Positions 1 to 8,543 are shown, numbered from the stretch's first letter. The stretch: DNA of 13,113 nt from Hamiltosporidium magnivora (GCA_004325065.1 PITI01000390.1:1-13113); one strand, 5' to 3'. Notes: generated from the sequence alone by a model not told the origin. Program-made: numbers and translations.

Positions 1-118
1 TTTCAACTATTTGAAGTGAATCTTGGGAAGTTATTCCTACTTAAATGAGTGTTGTTTTATTCTTCTTCTTATCTAAAATAAATATGTCGGGTCTGTTATT
101 CCGAATTCTAAGAAAAAA
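1..118 (-). pseudogene. Fragment of R4/Dong-like non-LTR retrotransposon endonuclease domain
   Basis: Reading the minus strand from about 118 down to 1 gives one frame with the segment NNRPDIFILDKKKNKTTLI, then a TAA stop at 41-43, then VGITSQDSLQIVE running off the window edge. The (K/R)PD motif (PD codons at 86-91) followed about 14 residues later by an acidic residue is typical of the restriction-like endonuclease domain at the C-terminus of R2/R4/Dong retrotransposons. Here the expected acidic position is occupied by the stop, so the copy is dead at this point. R4/Dong elements are known in microsporidia. The part on the 5' side of this fragment (positions above 118) is lost in AT-rich sequence, so this is a stub. 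Family assignment rests on pattern recall without a search; the short length is the main uncertainty. Confidence 0.55.
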
Positions 119-210
119 ATAATAATTCAACAAAATTAAATGTAAAAAATACATTTAACAAACCATATACGATAAAGATATTTGAGATAATTAAAAATTT
201 TAACGATTTT

Positions 211-310
211 ATATTTTTATAAAATTTATATGGTTTAAAATAATTATAAGATTTATTAGATCAATAAGATTAAATATTTTTGTAAGATTTATACGGTTTA
301 AAATAATTAA
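211..310. repeat. Imperfect 37-bp direct repeat pair downstream of the ABCF gene
   Basis: Positions 211-247 and 274-310 are near-identical, both containing the core GGTTTAAAATAATTA, with a 63-bp offset. The pair lies in the non-coding stretch between the retroelement stub and the stop codon of the ABCF gene. No function is apparent; it looks like a local duplication in AT-rich spacer. The rest of 119-399 shows nothing recognisable. Confidence 0.6.
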
Positions 311-399
311 GTATTTTTATAACATTTTTTTAAGAATTTCTATTAAATAAAAAAAATATTTTCTTCTCCTAATATTTTTTTCCTAAAAATTTCATTATC

Positions 400-2448
400 T
401 TACCATTTCTTATTTTTTATATTTCTAATAACACTGTCTTTATATTGTTTTATATCTCCTTCGTAAACACGAAGCTTACTATTTTCTACAATCCAGACTT
501 CTTTAAATACTTTTTCTACGAACCAAATATCATGACTGACACAAACAATACCTCCTTTGTAATCCTGTAGTGCTAAACTAAGTGCTTCTATACTTTCCAT
601 ATCTAGATGATTTGTTGGTTCGTCTAATACAAGTAAATCTGGTTTTGAGAGACTTAACAGACAGAAAACAACTTTGCTTTTCTGCCCACCACTTAAACTT
701 CCTATAAGTTGGTTTTCACAAACCAAACCAAAATTACACAATTCTGATCGTACAGTATCCTGTGTGTATCCCATATTCATAAAAAAATTTAGAACTGGTA
801 CATCATACGGTAGATTGTCTACATGACACTGTGAAAACAAACATACCTTAGTTCCACTTCCATATGTAACATTACCACCCCAAACACGCAATACATCTTC
901 ATTTTTATTACAAATAACTTTAAGAAGCGTACTTTTTCCACATCCATTACTTCCTACAATAACGACTCTACTTTTATTATTTATTGAGATATCTAAATCT
1001 GTAAGAACAGTTTTAATCTGATTTTCCCTATTTGTACCCTGATTTTTATCTTCATTATCTCTATCCTTATTATCCCTAATTTCACTATTCTTAAAATCCT
1101 TATTTTCATTTTCATTATTCTTAAAATCTTTATTATTTTCATTATTTTCTCTATTTGCGTATCCAACGCTGACTCCTTTTAGTCTCATCATTTCTTTAAA
1201 TCCATCAGTTTCTATTTCTGAGAGAAATTTGTATTTCATTTTAGAAACACTGACAGGAACTTGAAGAATTTCCATTTTATTTAAAATTTTTAATCTACTT
1301 TGTGCTTGACTGGCTCTTTTAGCATTATATCTAAATCTGTCTACAAATGCTTGTAAATGTTCTCTGTCTTTGACTTGTTTGTTGTAATTTCTAATATTTT
1401 CTTCATTTTTTAAATTTTTTTGTTCGACAAAACACGAAAAATTTCCTTTGTAAAAATTTAAGGAATTACTTTCCATGTGAATTATACTGTCACAGCATTC
1501 TAAAAAATTCATATCGTGTGACACAACAATGACTGTACATTCTAATGTAACTAAAACCATTTGTAAAAATAATAAAGAAAAAAGATCCAACATATTAGTT
1601 GGTTCATCCAGTAATAGAATATCTGGTTTAGCGTATAAACCACGAACAAGATGTGTTTTAGATATCCAACCCCCAGAAAGTGTATTTGTTTTTGAAAATA
1701 TAAATTCTGGTGGAAATTCAAATCCCTGAAATAATTTTATCAAATATTCAATTTGTATTTTTTTATTTTCAAATTTATTTTCTGCTGCCAAAATTTCTAA
1801 ATTTTTTTCTATTTCTTTATAATTTGAACATAAAGATAAATTCTGAGAAATTCTTGTATTTAAAACGGTTTCTAAAACTGTAAGATTTCCTCCATAATGT
1901 TCTTGTTTTACAAGATGTACTTTCATTTTTTTAAAAGAAATTTGTCTATTTTTAAGAGCAAATAAAAAAGTACTTTTTCCTACTCCGTTTCTACCTACCA
2001 ATCCATACCGTGTATTTGGTAGTAAAGTAAGTGAAGTATCTTTTAAAATACAATGACCAAAAGACCAAAGATCAAACGTATCTATCTTTATAGAAGACGT
2101 GTTTATAAAATAGTTTTCAAAAAAACTATCAGAATCTGAAATATCATCTTCTCTACTTTTAAAAATATTTAAATTTTCTTTTTTTATTTCTTTTTTTTGT
2201 TTTTCTAAATTTTTTAAATTTTCTTTTTTTGAAGAAAATGTAAATGGCTTGTCAAGTGGTATTACTGCATAGTTAAAAGGTGTATATCTTAATCTGTCTA
2301 ATACTAAAGAAAGTGAAGAATCTGTAATGTATTGCTTTAAAGATTGTGTTGCGTGTTCTCTGTCTTTAAAAGGAAATGAAAGTAATTTTGTAACGTATTT
2401 ATGCGTAAATGGACATTTTGTGTTTAAATGATGTGTAATATCAAACAT
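400..2448 (-). CDS. GCN20: ABCF-family ATPase, GCN20/ABCF3-like
   Basis: A 682-residue soluble protein with two ABC ATPase domains and no membrane segment. Domain 1: Walker A GRNGVGKST (152-160), signature LSGGW (257-261), Walker B LLLDEPTNMLD (278-288), H-loop VSHD (309-312). The ABCF linker arm with FRYNAKRASQAQSR lies at about 372-385. Domain 2: Walker A GSNGCGKST (499-507), signature LSGGQ (585-589), Walker B LVLDEPTNHLD (606-616), SHD (638-640). LSGGW and NMLD in domain 1 are the GCN20/ABCF3 hallmarks. In yeast, GCN20 works with GCN1 on ribosomes to activate the eIF2alpha kinase GCN2; that role is inferred here. Residues 71-95 are Lys/Glu-rich. An Asn/Asp/Lys/Glu-rich insert (about 431-475) precedes domain 2. 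The ATG is the first in frame and has CCCC at -7 to -10. All catalytic motifs are intact. ABCF identity is near certain, the subfamily less so. Confidence 0.93.
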   Translation of the reverse strand: MFDITHHLNTKCPFTHKYVTKLLSFPFKDREHATQSLKQYITDSSLSLVLDRLRYTPFNYAVIPLDKPFTFSSKKENLKNLEKQKKEIKKENLNIFKSREDDISDSDSFFENYFINTSSIKIDTFDLWSFGHCILKDTSLTLLPNTRYGLVGRNGVGKSTFLFALKNRQISFKKMKVHLVKQEHYGGNLTVLETVLNTRISQNLSLCSNYKEIEKNLEILAAENKFENKKIQIEYLIKLFQGFEFPPEFIFSKTNTLSGGWISKTHLVRGLYAKPDILLLDEPTNMLDLFSLLFLQMVLVTLECTVIVVSHDMNFLECCDSIIHMESNSLNFYKGNFSCFVEQKNLKNEENIRNYNKQVKDREHLQAFVDRFRYNAKRASQAQSRLKILNKMEILQVPVSVSKMKYKFLSEIETDGFKEMMRLKGVSVGYANRENNENNKDFKNNENENKDFKNSEIRDNKDRDNEDKNQGTNRENQIKTVLTDLDISINNKSRVVIVGSNGCGKSTLLKVICNKNEDVLRVWGGNVTYGSGTKVCLFSQCHVDNLPYDVPVLNFFMNMGYTQDTVRSELCNFGLVCENQLIGSLSGGQKSKVVFCLLSLSKPDLLVLDEPTNHLDMESIEALSLALQDYKGGIVCVSHDIWFVEKVFKEVWIVENSKLRVYEGDIKQYKDSVIRNIKNKKW

Positions 2449-2454
2449 AAAAGA

Positions 2455-2458
2455 GGGG
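2455..2458 (-). promoter_or_regulatory. CCCC start-proximal motif of the ABCF gene
   Basis: On the minus strand CCCC lies at -7 to -10 relative to the ATG whose first base is 2448. C-triplets (CCC- or GGG-like signals) just upstream of start codons are a described microsporidian feature, linked to transcription start. RPF2 and PWP2 carry the same motif at the same distance, which supports all three start choices. Confidence 0.65.
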
Positions 2459-2460
2459 TT

Positions 2461-2544
2461 AAAAATTGAATTTAAAATAAATATTTAATTTTTATTTTAT
2501 ATAACTAATTCTTGGTTAAAATATTTTTTTTAAATTCAATTTTT
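2461..2544. repeat. 17-bp perfect inverted repeat upstream of the ABCF gene
   Basis: Bases 2461-2477 are the exact reverse complement of 2528-2544 (arm AAAAATTGAATTTAAAA), separated by 50 AT-rich bases. The arms begin two bases beyond the CCCC motif region of the divergent upstream side of the ABCF gene. It could be a cruciform or regulatory site, or the ends of a tiny mobile-element remnant. No target duplication is obvious. Confidence 0.6.
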
Positions 2545-3199
2545 CTATTATTTACAAGGAAAAAAGAATATAAAGAAAAAAATGTTAATTTTAAAATTAA
2601 ATGATTCTAATATTTGCAAGGATTAGTTAGGAATTTATTAGAAGGGTTAATAAGGAATGTGTTAAAGAGTTTATTAAGAATATTTTTAGGGGTTTATTAA
2701 TAATAAATTAAGGGTTAATTAAGGATAATTTAATGGTTTTTTAAGAATACAAAGAAGGATTTTTGAAAAATTTATTTAAGAGTTTATTAAGAATATAAAG
2801 AAGGATATAAAACGAATTAACAAAGAAAAAAGGGAGGAAAATAAATATTTTTTTATTTAAAGAATTCCTGTGTTTAAATTTTAAACAGATTTATTTAAAA
2901 AAAAAGGATTTTAAAAAAATGAAATTCATTTAAAAAATATTAAAAGTTTAAATCGTTTATAAGAAACATAAAGTAACAATTGAAAAAAATGAAATCAAAA
3001 GTAATAAAACTAAGCGTATAAACAACTATAAAATAAGAAGAAATTATTTATTTGGATAAATATAAAATTTATAAAATTTATAAAAGTTTTAATTATTAAT
3101 ATTTCTGTAAAGACTTACTTTTATATGAAAATAGGGATATTTATGTTTGATGATAATATTTAATTTTTAGTTTTACTTTATCAAGTAAGTATTGAATAT
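2545..3199. other. Non-coding AT-rich spacer with short degenerate repeats
   Basis: No gene is recognised. Between about 2640 and 2830 a short motif recurs with variation. A 19-mer AAGAGTTTATTAAGAATAT is identical at 2665-2683 and 2778-2796, and AAGAATACAAAGAAGGAT (2743-2760) matches 2789-2806 with one change. It has the look of decayed simple-sequence expansion rather than coding DNA. Confidence 0.5.
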
Positions 3200-3402
3200 A
3201 AATTGACTTATGAATAGTTATATTAATAATTATAAATTTATATTTCAGTTAATCAAAGTTTTATTGAAATAAATTGATTAATGAATAATTATATTAATAC
3301 TTATAAATTTATATGAGTTGATCAAAGTTTTATTGAAATAAATTGATTAATGAATAATTATATTATTACTTATAAATTTATATGAATTGATCAAAGTTTT
3401 TT
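3200..3402. repeat. Three-copy tandem repeat of about 70 bp
   Basis: Copies start at 3200, 3271 and 3340, with periods of 71 and 69 bases, each beginning AAATTGA and containing TATAAATTTATAT and ATCAAAGTTTT. Copies 2 and 3 are nearly identical, copy 1 is more diverged, and copy 3 ends in a T-rich run near 3402. There is no open frame across it, so this is a non-coding minisatellite-like array. Confidence 0.85.
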
Positions 3403-3654
3403 GGATTTTTTTTTGGAATAAAAAGTATTATTTAGAAGTATTAAGTACGTTGGTCAAATAACAATTATCTGAAAAACAATATTTTGTTTTTAAAAGGTTG
3501 CTAATTTAAGAATATGAAGAATAATAGGATTATAATGAGAGTATCTATGTTATAAGTAATATATTTTTAGAGAATATTTATTTTATTGTAAGTATTGGGA
3601 AACTGGTTAATTGAAGGATTTTGGGATTTTTAGGATAATATTGTAAAAAAATAA
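3403..3654. other. AT-rich spacer, nothing recognised
   Basis: This stretch lies between the tandem repeat and the palindrome at 3655. I see no open frame of interest, RNA gene or repeat in it. Confidence 0.4.
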
Positions 3655-3676
3655 TTAAATTAAAATTTTAATTTAA
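3655..3676. repeat. 22-bp perfect AT palindrome
   Basis: The arm TTAAATTAAAA (3655-3665) is followed with no spacer by its exact reverse complement (3666-3676). Because the sequence is pure A/T in an AT-rich region, chance is possible. Its position immediately beside the G+C-enriched island at 3678 makes it worth marking. Confidence 0.6.
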
Positions 3677-3677
3677 A

Positions 3678-3855
3678 CTTCGCCAGGGATAGAAGTGGTT
3701 TTGCTCTGCTGGTCTCAGGCTCGGGTAAAGAAAGAGGATTTAGAACTTCTATCTCATAAAACCATATTGTTACGAAACTGAAACGAAATTATAAAAATTA
3801 GAAAAATCTTTAAGAGACCTAGGCTCTTTAAGAGCTATAGCGCACATAAGCCGTA
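3678..3855. other. G+C-enriched island with pseudoknot-like complementarity; candidate structured RNA or dispersed repeat
   Basis: A sharp compositional island in otherwise AT-rich spacer. GGGATAGAAGT at 3686-3696 pairs with ACTTCTATCTC at 3745-3755 (11 pairs, one G-U). GGTTTT at 3697-3702 pairs with AAAACC at 3758-3763. The order A-B-A'-B' is an H-type pseudoknot topology. GGTCTC (3711-3716) is complementary to GAGACC (3814-3819), and the 9-mer CTTTAAGAG repeats at 3808-3816 and 3826-3834, the first copy able to form a short hairpin over ACCTAGG. The G+C-rich part also reads open on the minus strand and in one plus frame for about 30 codons, so a fragment of a dispersed coding repeat remains possible. 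I could not match it to tRNA, 5S rRNA, U6, SRP RNA or RNase P RNA consensus sequences that I know. Strand is undetermined. Confidence 0.35.
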
Positions 3856-4330
3856 GAAATAATTAAAATGAATATGTATGAAGATAAATAGTTATTCTAT
3901 AAAGGTAATATTTGATCATATTTCTATTGATGTATAATATTTAGATAAAACCAAAATGAAAATAATGTATAAATCGAACAAATACGTACAGATATCTAGT
4001 AATACGAAATATTGTATATAAAGAAACTTTATATTTGAAAATCCTCATAATAATCATTGGTATTTGTATAATACGAAAAAAATACATGAAATATTTAAGG
4101 TATATTTATATAAAATGAATCTATATCTTAAATTTAAAAAGTCTAAATATCTTATCTAATTCAAACCTATTTTTAGAAACATAAATATTAAAAAGATATG
4201 CTACTTTAATTGTAAATATAGAAGTATAAAAAAATATTTTGGAATTCGTTTTTAATTAATATAACAAATTTAAAAATATTTATTGTTTTTTTCTGTAGAA
4301 TATTCAATTAAACAATTATTCTTTATCTAT
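3856..4330. other. AT-rich spacer downstream of the secreted orphan gene
   Basis: No gene or RNA is recognised. A minus-strand AATAAA (TTTATT on plus, 4279-4284) lies about 47 bases beyond the stop of the 4331-5605 gene and could serve as its polyadenylation signal, but such hexamers are common by chance in this composition. Confidence 0.35.
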
Positions 4331-5605
4331 TCAATTAAAGCTATTCATACCGTTATACTGTAATAAGTCTTTAATGTTTAGTAGAAATTCTTTCCAATTC
4401 AATACTTTCTGAGTTCTGTTCATTTTATTAATTTTGATAATAATTTTTAAGAATGGGTGGTTATGTTTTTGCTGATTAAATATCGATGAGACTCTAAGTA
4501 GAAAGATTATATTTTGTAATGGTGTTTTTTTTGTATAAAATCTAATATTAAATATTTCTGGTTTGGTTGTATAGATAATGATTTTAAAATGAAACAATTT
4601 AATGTGTGCGAAGTGTTTTTCAGGCATAAAAGCATGCAAATTTTGTTTTTTCATAGCAATTTTACAGAAGTAAATATTTTCTAAATCAAACATCTTCGAA
4701 TTTCCGGTTATATCAATTACTTTTTTTGAATAGATTTTCATTGCGTTAAAATCTGCATTGAACTTCTCGAATTGTGTAAAAACAGGCTCTTCATTCTCAT
4801 AATAATCTATTTCGTTACCAAGAGTGCTTATGATTTGATTCAGAAAAAAGTATTTTGTTTTTAAATTTAATTCTATAAAATAATCTTTAATTTTCTCAAA
4901 ATCTAATCTGTAGATTTTATAAAAGTTTATAGATCTTTTGAGTCCTTCATCTATTTTTTCTAAATCTAGAAATACAATATTTTTGTATCTTTGAGTTACT
5001 AGAATAATATCCAGATAAAATTGAGAACGATCATAATAAGTTTTATATATTCCTGTTAGAAAATGATTGGTCATGTTTTTATGGTCTTTCATTAAGAAAC
5101 CAATGGAACTAAGAATAGGATTTATACTATTATTGCCCATATTTCTTAAAACGTTTTTCATATTTGAGATAAATTTTATAACAAAATTGAGAAATGGTTT
5201 TCTATTTATTACAAGGATAGTCTTAGTATTTTCTTTGCTGTTAAGATTATCTTTCTTGATAGATCGAAGTATTAAACCAGAATTTATTCGATGCAAAAGA
5301 AAAGCATCATATTCTTCTAAATAGGAAGAATGGCTGTTTAGCATAATAAAGAAACAAACCTTCATAGATTTTTCAGGGAAAGTCTCTAAAATTCCATCTA
5401 TTATCTCTTTTCGATGATTTTTTGAGCCAATATTTATTCTATGCACTTCTTGATCCAAACTCTCTATAAATTCATTTTCTGCATCTTGAACAGATGATAG
5501 AATAACGTTATTTATTTGTTCAAAATGGCTTAGTAGCATATCATAAGTTGGTTTGGGATTTGTAGCACATATGATGTATATTACAGCCAAAACAATGAAA
5601 AACAT
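4331..5605 (-). CDS. Orphan protein with predicted signal peptide, 424 aa
   Basis: I do not recognise the family. The N-terminus MFFIVLAVIYIICATNPKP has a hydrophobic core with a plausible signal-peptidase site after ICA (about residue 14). No later stretch looks like a membrane span, so the product is probably secreted or lumenal. The mature part is rich in Lys, Asn, Ile and Phe, has only a few Cys, and shows no catalytic motif or internal repeat I can see. The ATG at 5603-5605 gives the signal peptide and is the first ATG of the open frame. A three-codon in-frame mini-ORF (ATG AAC CGA TAA) sits just upstream at 5612-5623. Unlike the three conserved genes it lacks a CCC triplet at -7 to -10. 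An uninterrupted 424-codon frame in AT-rich DNA is strong evidence of a gene; lineage-specific secreted proteins are common in microsporidia. Function is unknown. Confidence 0.75.
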   Translation of the reverse strand: MFFIVLAVIYIICATNPKPTYDMLLSHFEQINNVILSSVQDAENEFIESLDQEVHRINIGSKNHRKEIIDGILETFPEKSMKVCFFIMLNSHSSYLEEYDAFLLHRINSGLILRSIKKDNLNSKENTKTILVINRKPFLNFVIKFISNMKNVLRNMGNNSINPILSSIGFLMKDHKNMTNHFLTGIYKTYYDRSQFYLDIILVTQRYKNIVFLDLEKIDEGLKRSINFYKIYRLDFEKIKDYFIELNLKTKYFFLNQIISTLGNEIDYYENEEPVFTQFEKFNADFNAMKIYSKKVIDITGNSKMFDLENIYFCKIAMKKQNLHAFMPEKHFAHIKLFHFKIIIYTTKPEIFNIRFYTKKTPLQNIIFLLRVSSIFNQQKHNHPFLKIIIKINKMNRTQKVLNWKEFLLNIKDLLQYNGMNSFN

Positions 5606-6910
5606 ATCTATTTATCGGTTCATTTTATTCCTTAATATATTTAATTAAAATTTTAATAGGAGATATTAATATTGATAAAAATATCTGAAAATGTTTTATC
5701 TTTTTTTCCATAAACGTACAAAGCCATAAATTATGTTCTTTTTAATCTTAATTTTTAAATCAACGCTTTGAAATTCACATTGAAAAAACAACGATTCATA
5801 CAAATGTGTTTAACCTAATAAGATTTTTATTTTAGTTTACTATTAAGCATATTTGAGTACATTTTATAGATATTTAATTGATCAATCAAGTTTCTTATCT
5901 TTGATATATGTAGTTCTAAAAAGTATTATTTATTTCTTTGAATTTTTAAATTAAATGTACTATAATTTTTTATTTGGATGAATTTTTAATAATTTATAAA
6001 AAATGTTAGCTAATTAATATATAGGTAAATTATATTTGTCAATGACTTCACATTGTTATAATTTTTCTTATTTGAATAGATACAATACAAGAAATTAGAT
6101 TTTCTCGTTATTATGTCTATTTTGGTTAATCGCTTGGATGTTGAAATATAATGATCTTTTAGATTTTTAACTTCTTCTTACATTATAAATAATTATCTAT
6201 GTTAGGAAGTTGGCTTAAATTATATTATATCAACGATAATATAATTTTAGTATATCTTCTATTGATTAATACATTTATTTTGTTGATATAACTATTTTTT
6301 ATGATTTATTATTGAAACGTGATTAAATTTAGATTTAACAACTTTGATTATAAAAATCTAAGATTCTATTTATCTCATAATACTTGTTTATTTTCCGAAA
6401 ATTCATGACTGTTTTAAAAAATTTCAAAACTTTAAAAATGTTAAAACTAAAAAAATTTCTAACCGATACCACAATCAAAAATCAGCAGAACATAATTCTT
6501 TTTCTTCTGAGATTATGTAGATTAAAACAATTTAAATTTTGAAATAACGAGCTTGAATACTCTTAAATTGATATTTTATATATTTTTTACCTTAAATTTA
6601 GATAACTTCAACCTTAATATTTTTTTTATGGCATATGATAAATAAAGATTAAAGCTTCTAAACCATTGATTTACTGTGTCTTATTTTCAGGTGAATTAAT
6701 TTTTTTTCTAAATTGAAAAAAAAAAACGATATTTGGAATCTTTATATATAAATCATTTTCACCAATTCAAATTTCACACAACCGATACATGATAATTAAG
6801 ATGATTTAAATAAGATCAACTTACATGTAAAGCTCTTAGCCATCAAACTTTGTTTTTATTATATTATATTTAATTCGAGTGTAATGTATTATTGTTTTTG
6901 CTAAAACAAG
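5606..6910. other. Long AT-rich spacer, no gene seen
   Basis: About 1.3 kb between the start of the secreted-protein gene and the left end of the mariner element. I see no plausible open frame, tRNA or element remnant. The only structure noted is a weak inverted pair, TTATATCAAC near 6225 and GTTGATATAA near 6281. Confidence 0.4.
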
Positions 6911-6912
6911 TA
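6911..6912. repeat. Left TA target-site duplication of the mariner element
   Basis: The TA dinucleotide immediately precedes the left terminal inverted repeat and matches the TA at 8618-8619. TA duplication is the Tc1/mariner signature. Confidence 0.8.
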
Positions 6913-6941
6913 CTCCCTCTGTCCGGAACTATGGTATACAT
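6913..6941 (+). repeat. Left terminal inverted repeat of the mariner element
   Basis: Starts CTCCCTCTGTCCGG and ends ATGGTATACAT. It is complementary to 8589-8617 with three mismatches. Confidence 0.9.
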
Positions 6942-7192
6942 AGTAAAAAAAACCGTAGATTATCGGGATATAAAAAATAAATAGGCAACTGTCATGACAT
7001 TGTCATAGTAAATATTCATGACAATATGACCTAAAATATTTGACTTTAGTAATATCATATTTAGTTAAAAACTTCCCGCTTAAACCCTAGTGTTTCTTAA
7101 GGTAAATAAAATTAGTACCGCTGCAAGACGAATATGGAAAATGTGGAAGGAAATTTTTAAATTTAGAAAGAAGAGATTCAAAATATAAACAG

Positions 7193-8543
7193 TTAACTAA
7201 AGAACAACGCCAAGGTATTTTAGAAAAATTATTACAGCGGATGAAGGAGAATAAGTTAAAACACGTGCCATCAACGAAGTTCTTCTGCCTTTCAAGTTTC
7301 CTGTCTAACCGTTAGCAGAATTTGGCATGCAGCAAAAACTCAATACAGAAAGGGTAAGATATGTGCCGATGTTTCTTCCAAAAAGAAAAAAAGATGCGGA
7401 AGAAAATCCAAAGACTATTCGAACAATTTAGCGAAAAAAGAATACACTATTTAATGTTCGAAGAAGCGCTTCTCACTCTTGCCTTTGCAATTTATATTCC
7501 AAAAACAACTTTGTTTGATATATTCAAGTCGGGAAAGTATATCAAGAGAATATCTTCTACAGTTAAACCAACTTTAACAGATAAAAATAAAATGAACAGA
7601 TTGAAATTTTGCTTGTCTAAAGTAAATCTTGCTAATAATAGAGATTTGCTTTTTGATGATTTATACGACTACGTTCACATTTATGAAAAGTGGTTTTATC
7701 TAACTAAAGTTAAGCGCTCTTATTACTTAATGTTAAACGATGAAAAACCAAAGAGAAACTGCAAGAGTAAGCGATTTATTACGAAAATAATGTTCATGGC
7801 TGCACTAGCTCTACCACGCTATGATGCACATCGAAAGCTTTATTTTGATAGGAAAATTGGAATATGGCCATTTGTTTATCAAGAACCAGCTCAAAGAAAT
7901 TCTAAGAACAGGGTTAAAGGGACAATGATAACAAAAAATGTGGAATCTGTTACAGCAGTACATTGCAAAAACATGATCATGGATAATGTGATTCCCGCAA
8001 TTAAATCCAAATTTCCGCCAGCATACAAAAAGAAAACAATTTACGTACAACAGGACAATGCAAAACCCCATTTTTTTGATAATGATGCAGATATTGTCGC
8101 TCTTGGTTCTGCTGATGACTGGAATATTAAATATAAGGCGCAACCGGCAAATAGCCCCGATTTAAATGTTCTTGATTTTGGTTTTTTTCAACTCCATACA
8201 ATCGCTGCAACATGAAGCTTCGCCACACACAATTGACGAATTAATAAATTGTGTTCAGGATGCATTTTATCAATTAGAAGCGAATACTCTCGATAAAGTT
8301 TTTACAACATTGCAAGCATGTATGGAGCCAATTATATTAGCAGATGGAGGAAATGGCTATAAAATACCTCATTTAGGTAAAGGAAAACTTCGTCCCGAAG
8401 GTCGACTGCTAGAAAAATATGTACTTTCAAAGAAGCATACAATAAAGCCAAATCAAATTTCGAGTGAACTTATTAATATTAATATCTATTTTTTAAAATT
8501 TTATATAATATTTATTAAAATGTTCGGAAAAAATGTAATATAA
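7193..8543 (+). pseudogene. DD39D mariner transposase, multiply frameshifted
   Basis: Transposase similarity runs through all three plus frames. The N-terminal DNA-binding part starts with LTKEQRQ at 7193, moves to AINEV (about 7270), then VSRIWHAAKTQYRKG and DVSSKKKKRCGRKSK (about 7300-7420). After a short NVR segment it enters the frame containing IPKTTLFDIFKSG (about 7495), which is open to 8215. That frame holds HIYEKWFYL, where the family has HIDEKWFY: the first catalytic Asp is Tyr (TAT at 7682-7684). It continues with QQDNAKPH (Asp codon 8054-8056) and NSPDLNVLDFGFF (Asp codon 8174-8176), exactly 39 residues apart. A T7 run at about 8180-8187 then shifts the frame, and similarity continues as NSIQSLQHE to YKIPHLGK, ending by about 8440. 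At least five frame changes mean a dead gene. The ATG at 7361 opens an out-of-frame start and is not the native N-terminus. Confidence 0.9.

Noticed and set aside
1529..1729. 66-codon plus-strand frame inside the ABCF gene
   Set aside because: Antisense shadow across the Walker B/signature region of domain 1; no independent support.
3678..3770. tRNA, 5S rRNA or U6 in the G+C-enriched island
   Set aside because: No acceptor stem with a T-loop GTTCNANNC pattern, no 5S internal control region and no U6 motif on either strand.
5067..5324. 85-codon plus-strand frame inside the secreted-protein gene
   Set aside because: Antisense shadow with no start signal or similarity.
7811..8143. 110-codon minus-strand frame inside the transposase
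   Set aside because: Opposite strand to the conserved transposase catalytic core, so a shadow.
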